64,000 nucleotides of DNA, from positions 1 to 64,000 of the forward strand of contig CAZRHT010000006.1 in assembly GCA_964599895.1 (NCBI GenBank), written 5' to 3'. Both the position numbers and the translations under genes were made by a program. Shown piece after piece: positions 9,188 to 18,049 of this stretch (within the stretch, counting starts at the first letter, position 1; each line of letters begins with the position of its first letter). Source of the DNA: UM-FILTER-49-7 sp964599895. Its GTDB lineage: Bacteria > Acidobacteriota > Holophagae > Thermotomaculales > Thermotomaculaceae. The notes beneath the pieces are model-generated. The model saw only the letters and a list, made by a program, of their open reading frames with translations, made no database searches and had not been told where the DNA came from.

Positions 9188-9872
9188 GCGACTGACTCTG
9201 GATAATGTCACGAAGACCTTTCCGGTCAGGCAGTCTCTTTTGACCGTATTCAAAGACCTTTGTCTGACCTTGGAGGATGGAGAATTTTTAGCGGTCACAG
9301 GGGCGTCAGGCATCGGCAAAAGTACACTGCTTCACCTGGTGGGACTCCTGGACAGACCGACCAGTGGGGCGATACAGTTGAACAATACACTTTACAGCGC
9401 CCTTAAACCGGAAGAAGCCAGCCGTTTCCGCAATCAGGAGATCGGTTTTGTATTTCAATTTCATCACCTGCTGCCGGAATTCACCGTATTGGAGAACGTT
9501 GAAATGCCATTTCTGATTGGGGGAGGCGAGCGCACTCAGTCGGAAGAACGTGCAAGAGAAATCCTGGATATTCTGGGACTTTCAGATCGGCTGGGGCATT
9601 TCCCTTCCATGCTCTCCGGCGGCGAACAGCAGCGAACCGCCATTGCCAGAGCTCTGATAAATGGGCCAAATCTGCTTCTGATGGACGAACCCACGGGCAA
9701 CCTGGATCCCCGCAGCGGAAACGCAGTAATGGACCACCTGGACACCCTGAGAAAAAAAAGAAAATACAGTTGTATCATTGCTACACACAATATGAAAATT
9801 GCCGCACGATGTGATAGAATCTTCCCCATGAGCGGAAACGGAGAGAACTATGTTGGAGAAATACTCAGATAA
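9180..9872 (+). CDS. lolD: Lipoprotein-releasing ABC ATPase LolD
   Basis: 230-residue ABC ATPase that powers the upstream permease. It shows Walker A GASGIGKST, Q-loop VFQFHHLLPEFT, signature LSGGEQQRTAIARAL, Walker B LLLMDEPTGNLD and the switch His in ATHN. An in-frame ATG at 9105 would lie deep inside lolC; the start at 9180 overlaps the lolC stop by eight bases and gives the normal family length. Its 3' end overlaps the clp gene by 23 bases. The LLPEFT after the Q-loop and the gene order favour LolD over FtsE or MacB. Confidence 0.92.
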   Translation: MSRRLTLDNVTKTFPVRQSLLTVFKDLCLTLEDGEFLAVTGASGIGKSTLLHLVGLLDRPTSGAIQLNNTLYSALKPEEASRFRNQEIGFVFQFHHLLPEFTVLENVEMPFLIGGGERTQSEERAREILDILGLSDRLGHFPSMLSGGEQQRTAIARALINGPNLLLMDEPTGNLDPRSGNAVMDHLDTLRKKRKYSCIIATHNMKIAARCDRIFPMSGNGENYVGEILR

Positions 9873-12255
9873 GGCGAGGCGAATCCTGTTCTTTGCGAGG
9901 AACAAGGCCGCCCAGTTTTCAAATCCATACATTGATACAGTCCATGTACTGCATGGAATCCTTATGGAAGAAGACGCGTATATGAGCCGTCTTTTCCGCC
10001 AGCTAAATCTGGACACGGTACAGATGCGCCGTTCTATTGACTCACTGTGCCTGAAACTGGGACGTTCCACCCACAGTGGTGACATGCCCATGACAGATGC
10101 CGCGACAAAATTGCTCCAAATGGCTGTAAGAGAGGCCTTTACGCTGGGAGAAGAGAAGGTGGAAGTTCACCATATTTTCCTGGCAATGTTATCTCAGCAT
10201 ACTTCCACAGCGGTTACGGCCCTTCGGGAATCGGGACTGGGCAGCCTCATTGAGGCTAAGAACCAGGTCATTAACGACATTATGCTGGACAACGATGACG
10301 AACTGGCAGAAGAAGAGACCCCTGAACAGCAGCTACCCATACTTTCGAAATTCGGTCGTGACATTACAAAGATGGCCCAGAGAGGCCGATTTGACAGATG
10401 TATCGGACGAGAAAGAGAAATGGACAGGATCGTTCACATCCTCACCCGGCGTCGGAAAAACAACCCCCTTCTTCTGGGAGAAGCCGGCGTCGGAAAAACC
10501 GCCATTGTTGAAGGACTTGCCACCCGCATTGCCACCGGAGACGTCCCTACTCCCTTGAAAGAACGAGTTATTTACGGTGTGGACATTTATAATATTGTGG
10601 CCGGCACGAAATATAGAGGACAGTTTGAGGAACGGCTTCGGGATATAATAGAAGAAGCTGCTGCCAATGATGTAATCCTCTTTATTGACGAGTTCCACTC
10701 TATTGTAGGAGCTGGTTCCGCTGAGGGATCGCTTGATGCGGCCAACATTATGAAACCGGCCCTTGCCCGAAGCGAGCTTCAGGTCATCGGGTCCTCCACT
10801 TACCGGGAGTTTTCCAAGACAATCGAAAAGGACAAATCCCTGATGCGGCGGTTCCAATCTATTTCCGTTCAGCAACCGACTCCGGAAGAGACACTCAATA
10901 TTCTCAAAGGAATTAAGGATCGATATGAAGATTTCCATTCCGTCAAATTCGAAGAAAAGGCCCTGGAGGCAGCTGTCACCCTTTCAGAACGCTATATCAC
11001 CGACCGGATGCAACCGGACAAGGCCATTGACCTCCTGGACGAGACAGGCGCAAGGGTAAAACTCCGGCACATGGGACAGAATGAGACTGTAAACGTTCAA
11101 AATGTGCCAGAAAATGAGGAAGAAGCTCCATTCAAAGCACTTTTCCCCATGATCGGCCCTGTGGACGAACCGGATTCAGAAGAAACCGCACCGATCGAAG
11201 ACCGTTCCAACTGGCCGATTGTCACTGTTGCCGACATTGAAGAAGCGGTTTCCATCTGGACCGGAATTCCGGTCACAGCAGTAACCGAAAGTGAGAAAGA
11301 ACGTCTGCTGAACCTGAAAGACTATCTTGTCTCCCGTGTTGTCGGACAGAATCGAGCAGTCAACTCCCTTGTAAAGGCAATCAAGCGCGCCCGCCTTGGA
11401 ATGTCCAATCCCGACCGTCCGACTGGCGTTTTTATGTTTCTCGGTCCGACAGGTGTTGGCAAAACCGAGTTGAGCAAACAATTGGCAACCTATCTCTTTC
11501 GTTCTGAAAAGAACCTTGTCCGTTTTGATATGTCTGAATACATGGAAAAACACTCGGTTTCAAGATTGATTGGCTCACCTCCTGGCTATGTGGGCTACGA
11601 AGAAGGAGGACAACTTACCGAGCGAGTAAAGAAAAAGCCGTATTCCGTGGTGCTTCTGGATGAGATCGAGAAAGCGCACCCTGAACTTGTCAATGTTCTG
11701 CTTCAAATTTTTGACGAAGGCCGCATTACAGATGCCTTCGGCGAATTAATCAATTTCAGGAACACGATCATTATCATGACTTCCAACGTCGGATCCAGAA
11801 TTATTACCCAGGATAAGGGCGTTGGGTTTGATACAGGGGACCCACTGATTCCGGCCAACAGAGGCGATCGAATCTTAAAGGAAGTGCGGCGCTTCTTCGC
11901 CCCTGAATTCCTTAACCGAGTGGACGACATTATCGTCTTCAATCCCCTCAGCAGTAAGGAGCTCTCTGAAATTGTTTACATCCTGGTAAATGACCTCAAT
12001 GAACTTCTGATTGGCAAAGGGATCCAGGTTCGACTCAGCTCAGCGGCAACAGAATGGCTCACAAAACAGGCCTGCATGAAGATTCAATATGGTGCTCGTC
12101 CACTGAAACGGGCTATTCAGGTTCATGTTCAGGATAAACTCTCCGATTTGATCATTTCCAATGGCAAGGATGTAAAAGGTGAATATCTGTTTGAAGTAGA
12201 AGAAGATCAACTAACTGTTCGTAAGGTCAGTGAAATCCTGGAGGTTAAATGCTGA
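9850..12255 (+). CDS. ClpA/ClpC-type AAA+ unfoldase
   Basis: 801-residue double-AAA+ ATPase that unfolds substrates, normally for ClpP. The Clp N-domain double repeat spans about residues 1-145. D1 has Walker A GEAGVGKTA and Walker B LFIDEFHSIVGAG; D2 has Walker A GPTGVGKTE and Walker B VVLLDEIEKAHP. The region between D1 and D2 (about 410-470) is acidic and lacks both the long ClpB coiled coil and an obvious UVR motif, so it is closest to ClpA/ClpC with a divergent middle. No clpP lies nearby. The start overlaps lolD by 23 bases and the stop overlaps bamA by seven, an unusual place for a Clp ATPase inside an envelope operon. Confidence 0.9.
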   Translation: MLEKYSDKARRILFFARNKAAQFSNPYIDTVHVLHGILMEEDAYMSRLFRQLNLDTVQMRRSIDSLCLKLGRSTHSGDMPMTDAATKLLQMAVREAFTLGEEKVEVHHIFLAMLSQHTSTAVTALRESGLGSLIEAKNQVINDIMLDNDDELAEEETPEQQLPILSKFGRDITKMAQRGRFDRCIGREREMDRIVHILTRRRKNNPLLLGEAGVGKTAIVEGLATRIATGDVPTPLKERVIYGVDIYNIVAGTKYRGQFEERLRDIIEEAAANDVILFIDEFHSIVGAGSAEGSLDAANIMKPALARSELQVIGSSTYREFSKTIEKDKSLMRRFQSISVQQPTPEETLNILKGIKDRYEDFHSVKFEEKALEAAVTLSERYITDRMQPDKAIDLLDETGARVKLRHMGQNETVNVQNVPENEEEAPFKALFPMIGPVDEPDSEETAPIEDRSNWPIVTVADIEEAVSIWTGIPVTAVTESEKERLLNLKDYLVSRVVGQNRAVNSLVKAIKRARLGMSNPDRPTGVFMFLGPTGVGKTELSKQLATYLFRSEKNLVRFDMSEYMEKHSVSRLIGSPPGYVGYEEGGQLTERVKKKPYSVVLLDEIEKAHPELVNVLLQIFDEGRITDAFGELINFRNTIIIMTSNVGSRIITQDKGVGFDTGDPLIPANRGDRILKEVRRFFAPEFLNRVDDIIVFNPLSSKELSEIVYILVNDLNELLIGKGIQVRLSSAATEWLTKQACMKIQYGARPLKRAIQVHVQDKLSDLIISNGKDVKGEYLFEVEEDQLTVRKVSEILEVKC

Positions 12256-14591
12256 AACCCCTGCAACATATTCTAATTTTCCTGCTGTTTATGAGTGCCG
12301 TAACAGCCAACGCCGAGACAATTGAGAAAATCAACATTGTAGGAAATCACCGGATTTCAAATGGATCTATCGAGTTTCGCATCCATTCAAAAGAAGGCGG
12401 TAGCCTGGAACTCTCAATAATCAGAGGCGATGTAAAACGCTTATGGGACCTGAAAGTCTTTTCGGATATAAAGGTCGATGTCACCGACGGAAAAACCGGA
12501 AAGATTGTGACCTACTTAGTCAAGGAACGACCCATCATCAAAGATTTCAGGTTCTTTGGAAACCATGCTTTCGGTCCCAACCTGCTGTTGGACAAACTGA
12601 AAGAAAAGAAGGTTGTTTTGAGAAAGAACGTTCAGATGGACTACTCCGAAATAAGCAAAATAAAGACTGCCATTCTGGATGTCTATCATGAAAAGGGTTA
12701 TCGCAACGTATCGGTTGGTCATCGTCTCGAAGATTTGGGGCCGGGTATCGCGTATCTAACGTTCAACATCAAAGAAGGCTCCAAGGCACGCGTCTACGGT
12801 ATCCAATTTACAGGAAACAAGATTTTTTCCAGCAAAAAACTGAGAAAGGCCATGAAAAAGATCAAGAAACATGGATTTTTCTCACTCATTTCTTCATCCG
12901 ATATCTACTCTGAAAAAAAATTCTCCGAGGATGTGGACAACATCAAGAAGGTATACTGGAAGAAAGGATACAAGGACGTTTTCGTTGGTCACCCTGTCAT
13001 TGAGGTAAAGGACTTTACTTCTAAAAGACAAAAACGGAAGAACATAAAAAGGGCCAAAAAGAACAAAAAGATCAAACAGGATCTGCGCATGTTTTTGACT
13101 ATTCCGATTTTTGAAGGCCAGTCATATAAGATAGGCAAAGTTTCCTTTGAGGGCAATAAACTTATTTCAGACACTGTTCTGGCCAGTAAATGGAAACTCA
13201 AGACAGGCAGTCCATTTGACATTGGAAAGCTCAACGATTTTCAGGCCGACATTGAGGAAATATATACCAATGCTGGCTATCTCCAGTTTTACATGGAACG
13301 AATTCTCAACCCTGAGCCTGACAATGTTGAGGATATTACTTTCAAGCTTAACGAAAATAAACAGTTCAAATTAAATCGTCTTGAATTTAAGGGCAACCTA
13401 GTGAGTCGTGACAAAGTTATTCGCAGGGAGTTCATGATTCCCGAAGGGGCCCCATTTCGTCTTAAAACATTCAAAGACAGTATGCTTCGTATCAACCAGC
13501 TTGGTTTCTTCGACGTTTCAAAAACAAACCCGGAGGTCAAATTTGTCCCTGGAGAAGACAAGGTAAACGTCACAATTAAGGGGGAGGAAACCGGGGTTAA
13601 TGAAATCAATTTCGGTGGCGGATACAGTGAATTTGCCGGCTTTTTCCTCCAATCATCCTACAGCACCCGCAATTTCCTAGGGAAAGGTGAACAGCTTTCG
13701 CTGCAGGGCTCATTTGGCTCCAACATCACATACTACAACCTTTCATTTACCGAACCATGGATTTTTGATTATCCTCACTCTTTCACAATCAACCTGTTCA
13801 ACAGCGAAACCAGCTATTACAACTACAGCCGGAAGAGCACGGGGTTCAGTCTTGGGTTTGGGTTTCGTCTCAAGCCTTTCTTAACCTACTCAATTAGCTA
13901 TCGCTTTGAAATTGTGGATGTTCCAGGTTCTTCACTGCAAAGCAGCACTATTTTCAAACCGGTTTCCAACCGCCTTACAAGCTCCATCAACCAATCTATC
14001 AATTACGTGACATTGAACCATCCCTTTTTACCTACAGAAGGATCCAAATACTCACTGGGACTTGAATGGGCAGGTTGGCAACTGGGTGGAGATAATCTCA
14101 AATATACGGTTAATATGCGCGCCATGCATTTATTCAGCGGTTACAAGAATACGTTCTTCCTTGTCAACACACGGGCAAGCTATTCACAAGCGCTCCAGGG
14201 GAATACAATCCCATACTATGACAGATTTTTTATAGGAGGTGAGAGTACAGTTAGAGGGTATGATTTCAGACGGATATCTCCAGTCGACCCGGCCACTAAT
14301 ATCTCCATTGGCGGCACAAAAATGTTCGTCGGCAACTTTGAATGGGTTCTTCCAATCGAACACAAATTTCAATTTGCCCTGTTTTACGACATTGGTGGCG
14401 TATGGCTTGAAGATGAGTCCTTTTTTTCCAATTCAGAGTCCATGAAAAGATCCTGGGGATTCGAGGCACGGTTCAACCTTCCGGTCTTTCAGATGCCGAT
14501 TCGGCTGACCTATGGAATGCCTCTGGATGACGTACCCGGTCAGACCAGTGGTGGTGGTAACCTTCAATTTACGATTGGCACAATTTTTTGA
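12249..14591 (+). CDS. bamA: Outer membrane protein assembly factor BamA
   Basis: 780-residue Omp85 protein that inserts beta-barrels into the outer membrane. The signal peptide is residues 1-22 (cleavage after TANA). POTRA domains span about 23-440 and the 16-strand barrel about 450-780. The barrel contains the conserved VRGY (RGF-type) lock motif near residue 675 and ends in a short Phe-terminated strand (IGTIF). One POTRA domain carries a strongly basic insertion near residues 258-278 (SKRQKRKNIKRAKKNKK) that I do not recall from standard BamA proteins. The first bases overlap clp. Downstream skp, lpxD, fabZ and lpxA form the classic envelope cluster. Confidence 0.95.
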   Translation: MLKPLQHILIFLLFMSAVTANAETIEKINIVGNHRISNGSIEFRIHSKEGGSLELSIIRGDVKRLWDLKVFSDIKVDVTDGKTGKIVTYLVKERPIIKDFRFFGNHAFGPNLLLDKLKEKKVVLRKNVQMDYSEISKIKTAILDVYHEKGYRNVSVGHRLEDLGPGIAYLTFNIKEGSKARVYGIQFTGNKIFSSKKLRKAMKKIKKHGFFSLISSSDIYSEKKFSEDVDNIKKVYWKKGYKDVFVGHPVIEVKDFTSKRQKRKNIKRAKKNKKIKQDLRMFLTIPIFEGQSYKIGKVSFEGNKLISDTVLASKWKLKTGSPFDIGKLNDFQADIEEIYTNAGYLQFYMERILNPEPDNVEDITFKLNENKQFKLNRLEFKGNLVSRDKVIRREFMIPEGAPFRLKTFKDSMLRINQLGFFDVSKTNPEVKFVPGEDKVNVTIKGEETGVNEINFGGGYSEFAGFFLQSSYSTRNFLGKGEQLSLQGSFGSNITYYNLSFTEPWIFDYPHSFTINLFNSETSYYNYSRKSTGFSLGFGFRLKPFLTYSISYRFEIVDVPGSSLQSSTIFKPVSNRLTSSINQSINYVTLNHPFLPTEGSKYSLGLEWAGWQLGGDNLKYTVNMRAMHLFSGYKNTFFLVNTRASYSQALQGNTIPYYDRFFIGGESTVRGYDFRRISPVDPATNISIGGTKMFVGNFEWVLPIEHKFQFALFYDIGGVWLEDESFFSNSESMKRSWGFEARFNLPVFQMPIRLTYGMPLDDVPGQTSGGGNLQFTIGTIF

Positions 14592-14621
14592 CAAATCAAT
14601 ATTCTTGAAAAGGAGAATGAT

Positions 14622-15134
14622 ATGAAAAAACTCTCAGTTGTTGTTCTGGCTCTTGTGGCACTAATCTCTTCATCGGCAGTGATGGCGCAGAGCCGTGTCG
14701 GAGTAGTAGATGCGGATCAGGTTATTTACAAATCGGTAAAGGGAAAAGCACTCCTGCAGGGACTCAATAATCTGGTGCAGCAAAAACAGAACGAAATTAA
14801 GCAGGTAGTCGCTGAAGCTCAGCAGACAGAAAAAGAATATAAGACAAAGTTAGCGTCCCTCTCAGATGAGAAAAAACTCGCGATGGAGAAAAAACTCTCC
14901 GACTACCAGACGCGAATCAAGCGTATGCAGGAAGATGCAAAGCGGGAGCTTCAGATTAAGCAGAAAGAAGGATTTGAGAAGTTTCAGAAGCTTCTTCAAC
15001 CCATTATCGATCAGCTGGCAAAAGAAAAGAATCTCGATGTGGTCTTCAGCCGTGCCCAGAGTGGGATTGTGTACCTCTCACCCACAGCAGACTTGACAGC
15101 CGAAGCCATCAAAAGGGTTGATGCGCAAAATTGA
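14622..15134 (+). CDS. skp: Periplasmic chaperone Skp/OmpH
   Basis: 170-residue periplasmic chaperone that holds unfolded outer-membrane proteins for BamA. The cleavable signal is residues 1-22 (ending VMAQ). The OmpH body starts RVGVVDADQVIY, followed by a long Lys/Glu/Gln-rich helical hairpin (about 45-125) and a C-terminal strand region VVFSRAQSGIVYLSP. AAAAGGAGAATGAT provides a good ribosome site. It lies 30 bases after bamA and overlaps lpxD by 14 bases. Size and order match the family. Confidence 0.93.
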   Translation: MKKLSVVVLALVALISSSAVMAQSRVGVVDADQVIYKSVKGKALLQGLNNLVQQKQNEIKQVVAEAQQTEKEYKTKLASLSDEKKLAMEKKLSDYQTRIKRMQEDAKRELQIKQKEGFEKFQKLLQPIIDQLAKEKNLDVVFSRAQSGIVYLSPTADLTAEAIKRVDAQN

Positions 15135-16155
15135 GGTTTCATTCAAACTATCATACCTGGCAAAAGAACTCGGTCTCAACCTGAAAGGGCCAGATTGTAA
15201 TATCTCCGGAGTGGCCTCCCTTTGCGATGCCACTCCGGAGAAATTATCTTACTTGAAGGACTCAAAACTTCTTGATACCGCACTTTCCAGCAAAGCCGGG
15301 GCACTGATAGTACCGACGGGACTTGCCGCTTCCTTCCCCTGCCCGGTAATTGAGTCAGATGATCCTTACATGGCCTTCATCCGCATTTCCTCCCGTTTTA
15401 TTTCCAAATACCCGGTGCATGCGATGCCCGCTTTATCATGGATCCATCCCGATGCATCAGTGGATCCGACTGCAGAAATAGGACCATTTGTTACGATATC
15501 TCCCGGCTGCTCCATTGGACCTGATGTCCACATCCACTCAGGTGTCAAATTGATGGAAAATGTCCATATTGGTAAATCAACTGTCATTTACAGTAATACT
15601 GTTATATTCCCCGGCTCCATAATTGGACAAAATTGCATCATCGGAGCCAATACAGTCATCGGTGGTGAAGGTTTCGGCTTTCACTTTGCTGAAGGGCGAC
15701 ACAATAAGATCCCACAGATCGGGAATGTCCGGATCGGAGATACTGTGGAGATCGGATCATGCGTTTCCATTGACAGGGGAACTTTCACGGAAACCTCCAT
15801 CGGAGACGGGAGCAAAATCGACAATCAAGTGCAAATCGCACATAATGTTGTAATTGGAAAACACGTGATCATTGTGGCCCAGGCCGGTATTTCAGGAAGT
15901 ACAACCATCGGAGATTACGCTGTCCTGGCCGGCAAAGCCGGTTTGGTCGGTCATATTCATATTGGGAGGGGTGCCACCATAGGTGGTGCCTCTGTAGTGA
16001 CCAAATCCGTTCCGGACGGACGCTTTGTTGTGGGATATCCGGCCACAGAACACCGGGTCTGGAAAAAACAGATAGCCTCGCTCGCTCGTCTACCGGAACT
16101 GTCCGCATCCATTCGCAGATTACTGAAAAAAGAGCAAAACAAAATAGAAGAATAA
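15121..16155 (+). CDS. lpxD: UDP-3-O-acylglucosamine N-acyltransferase LpxD
   Basis: 344-residue left-handed beta-helix acyltransferase for the third step of lipid A synthesis. The N-terminal uridine-binding domain covers about residues 1-100, hexapeptide repeats about 105-310, and a short C-terminal helix follows. The catalytic His lies in QIAHNVVIG, followed by AQAGISGS. The start is the ATG at 15121 (a TTG codon precedes it), inside the last codons of skp, so translation is probably coupled. It acts with lpxA here and lpxC 4 kb downstream. Confidence 0.95.
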   Translation: MRKIEVSFKLSYLAKELGLNLKGPDCNISGVASLCDATPEKLSYLKDSKLLDTALSSKAGALIVPTGLAASFPCPVIESDDPYMAFIRISSRFISKYPVHAMPALSWIHPDASVDPTAEIGPFVTISPGCSIGPDVHIHSGVKLMENVHIGKSTVIYSNTVIFPGSIIGQNCIIGANTVIGGEGFGFHFAEGRHNKIPQIGNVRIGDTVEIGSCVSIDRGTFTETSIGDGSKIDNQVQIAHNVVIGKHVIIVAQAGISGSTTIGDYAVLAGKAGLVGHIHIGRGATIGGASVVTKSVPDGRFVVGYPATEHRVWKKQIASLARLPELSASIRRLLKKEQNKIEE

Positions 16156-16156
16156 T

Positions 16157-16165
16157 GGGGGGGGG
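16157..16165 (+). promoter_or_regulatory. Nine-G tract serving as fabZ ribosome site
   Basis: Nine consecutive G residues end two bases before the fabZ ATG at 16168. It is the only Shine-Dalgarno-like element there and its length could change by slippage. Confidence 0.5.
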
Positions 16166-16167
16166 TT

Positions 16168-16605
16168 ATGCCTCAAACAATCGAATATGAAGAAATTAAA
16201 TCCATAATGCCACACCGCTATCCGTTTCTGCTTGTGGACAGGGTTACGCACTATGAAGACGACAAGTACATTGAAGCTTACAAAAATGTAACGGGGAACG
16301 AGCCCTTTTTTCAGGGTCATTTCCCTGAAAAATCTGTGATGCCGGGAGTTCTGGTAATTGAGGCGATGGCCCAGGCAGGCGGGATTCTGCTTCTCAAAAA
16401 CAGAATGGGAGAAGGAGGTCTCGTCTACTTCACTACAATTGAAAGGGCGCGCTTTCGCCAGCCTGTTATACCCGGAGATCAACTTCGGTTTGAAGTTACA
16501 GTCTTAAAATTGAAAGCCAGTTACTGTAAACTTTCCGGAAAAGCTTTTGTTGGTGATAAACTTGTAGCTGAAGCTGTTTTTTCCTCCGCTCTTTCGGTAA
16601 AATGA
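16168..16605 (+). CDS. fabZ: (3R)-hydroxyacyl-ACP dehydratase FabZ
   Basis: 145-residue hot-dog-fold enzyme that dehydrates beta-hydroxyacyl-ACP in fatty acid elongation. It contains the full catalytic signature GHFPEKSVMPGVLVIEAMAQ (active-site His and Glu) and the N-terminal MPHRYPFLLVDRV motif. Length is standard. It sits between lpxD and lpxA, the usual position, where it competes with LpxA for hydroxyacyl-ACP. The leader carries an unusual nine-G run directly before the start codon. Confidence 0.97.
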   Translation: MPQTIEYEEIKSIMPHRYPFLLVDRVTHYEDDKYIEAYKNVTGNEPFFQGHFPEKSVMPGVLVIEAMAQAGGILLLKNRMGEGGLVYFTTIERARFRQPVIPGDQLRFEVTVLKLKASYCKLSGKAFVGDKLVAEAVFSSALSVK

Positions 16606-16654
16606 TCTTGTAAGAGAACAGTACATCTTTCTTGGCAAATATAGGGAGGAAATC

Positions 16655-17425
16655 ATGATCCATCCGACAGCCGTAATCGGTCATAATGCTAAAATTTCAG
16701 AGAGTGCCACTATCGGTCCATTTTGCGTAATTGGTGACCATGTGCGGATTGGAGACCATACAACACTCAGCTCATCAATTCAGGTTGATGACCATACAAC
16801 CATCGGAAACAACAATAAGATTTACCCATTCTGCTGTATCGGGTTCCCTCCTCAGGATGTCAAGTACCATGATGAGCCCACTGAAACAATTATTGGAGAC
16901 GATAATCTCATCCGGGAAAACTGCACAATTCACAGAGGAACAACCACTGGTCGCGAAAAAACAGTTGTGGGCTCTCGAAACTTTCTAATGGCCTATTCGC
17001 ACATCGCCCACGATTGCCAGGTCGGGGATAACAACATTTTTGTGAATGCCGCCACCCTGGGTGGTCATGTCACTGTGGGGAATCATGTATATATTGGTGC
17101 CTACTCAGGGGTCCATCAATTCTGCAGAATCGGCGACCATGCGTTTGTGGGGGGTTACTCTGTAATTACCCGGGATGCCCTTCCTTTTGTGAAAACTGTC
17201 GGTAATCGTGCGAAAACATACGACATTAACACAATGGGTCTGGAACGAAAGGGTTTCCGACCGGAAGTCGTCACCGCGTTAAAGAAAGCTTACCGTATTC
17301 TCCTCAGGCGGCAATTGCAACTGGCGGAAGCACTCAACGAAATGAGAAAAGAGTTTCCCAGAATTGATGAAGTTCAATATTTTGCAGATTTTATTGAACA
17401 CAGTGAGCGTGGTATCTGCCGCTGA
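16655..17425 (+). CDS. lpxA: UDP-N-acetylglucosamine acyltransferase LpxA
   Basis: 256-residue hexapeptide-repeat acyltransferase for the first step of lipid A synthesis. It opens MIHPTAVIG, and the repeats run to about residue 190. The catalytic His is in HIAHDCQVG, and GVHQFCRIGDHAFVGG is the usual downstream motif. A helical C-terminal domain follows (KKAYRILLRRQLQLAEAL). AGGGAGGAAATC precedes the ATG. It is the last gene of the run; folK converges on it 53 bases downstream and I see no clear terminator between them. Confidence 0.96.
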   Translation: MIHPTAVIGHNAKISESATIGPFCVIGDHVRIGDHTTLSSSIQVDDHTTIGNNNKIYPFCCIGFPPQDVKYHDEPTETIIGDDNLIRENCTIHRGTTTGREKTVVGSRNFLMAYSHIAHDCQVGDNNIFVNAATLGGHVTVGNHVYIGAYSGVHQFCRIGDHAFVGGYSVITRDALPFVKTVGNRAKTYDINTMGLERKGFRPEVVTALKKAYRILLRRQLQLAEALNEMRKEFPRIDEVQYFADFIEHSERGICR

Positions 17426-17478
17426 TTTTTTCTCTGAATTGACATCAAATGCCGAAAAATGGGGGGGCCACGATCGTT

Positions 17479-17997
17479 TCAACAGTCGGATGGGATATGG
17501 CAGAGTTGACCCAGGCTCACAGGCTTACTCTCCTGATCCGGACAGTCTTCCAGGAGCCCGGAAACTGACATACCATTTACTCCGGGCGGTTTAAAGTCCG
17601 GCACCACCTCACACATAGGTTCAAGCACAAAACGTCGCGAAGAATAAGCAGCATGCGGTACAGTCAGCGTATTGGTTGCGATCATGCTCTTGCCAAAGAA
17701 AATCAAATCAATATCAATCATGCGGGGCCCTTTCTCAACTGTACGAACGCGGCCCATTTCGCTTTCAATACTGGAAATCAATCGCAAGACCTCAAAGGGG
17801 GAACACTCCTGACACGTAAATTTACCTGCAACATTGACAAAATCCGGCTGATCTTTCAGCCCCACTGCTTTCGATTCATAACAGCTCGAGATTGCCTCAC
17901 ATTTAAGCCCGGAATTTGCCAGCCGATCAAGAGCATCTTGAATCTGCCCTGCTCGATCTCCCAGATTACTACCCAATGCCAGTATAACTTCCGTCAT
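17479..17997 (-). CDS. folK: 2-amino-4-hydroxy-6-hydroxymethyldihydropteridine pyrophosphokinase
   Basis: 172-residue folate-pathway kinase that pyrophosphorylates 6-hydroxymethyl-dihydropterin. It starts MTEVILALGSNLGDR and keeps the substrate-binding ESKAVG segment, QPDFVNVAG, and the metal-binding RMIDIDLIFFG. The start at 17997 is chosen over an upstream ATG because AAGGAGGG lies just before it. The C terminus extends about 15 residues past the usual end. No other folate genes are adjacent; it converges on lpxA and diverges from the histidine kinase. Confidence 0.93.
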   Translation of the reverse strand: MTEVILALGSNLGDRAGQIQDALDRLANSGLKCEAISSCYESKAVGLKDQPDFVNVAGKFTCQECSPFEVLRLISSIESEMGRVRTVEKGPRMIDIDLIFFGKSMIATNTLTVPHAAYSSRRFVLEPMCEVVPDFKPPGVNGMSVSGLLEDCPDQESKPVSLGQLCHIPSDC

Positions 17998-18049
17998 AAG
18001 CCCTCCTTTCGGCATTGTAACACAACAAGCCGACATCTGTTCAAAACAG

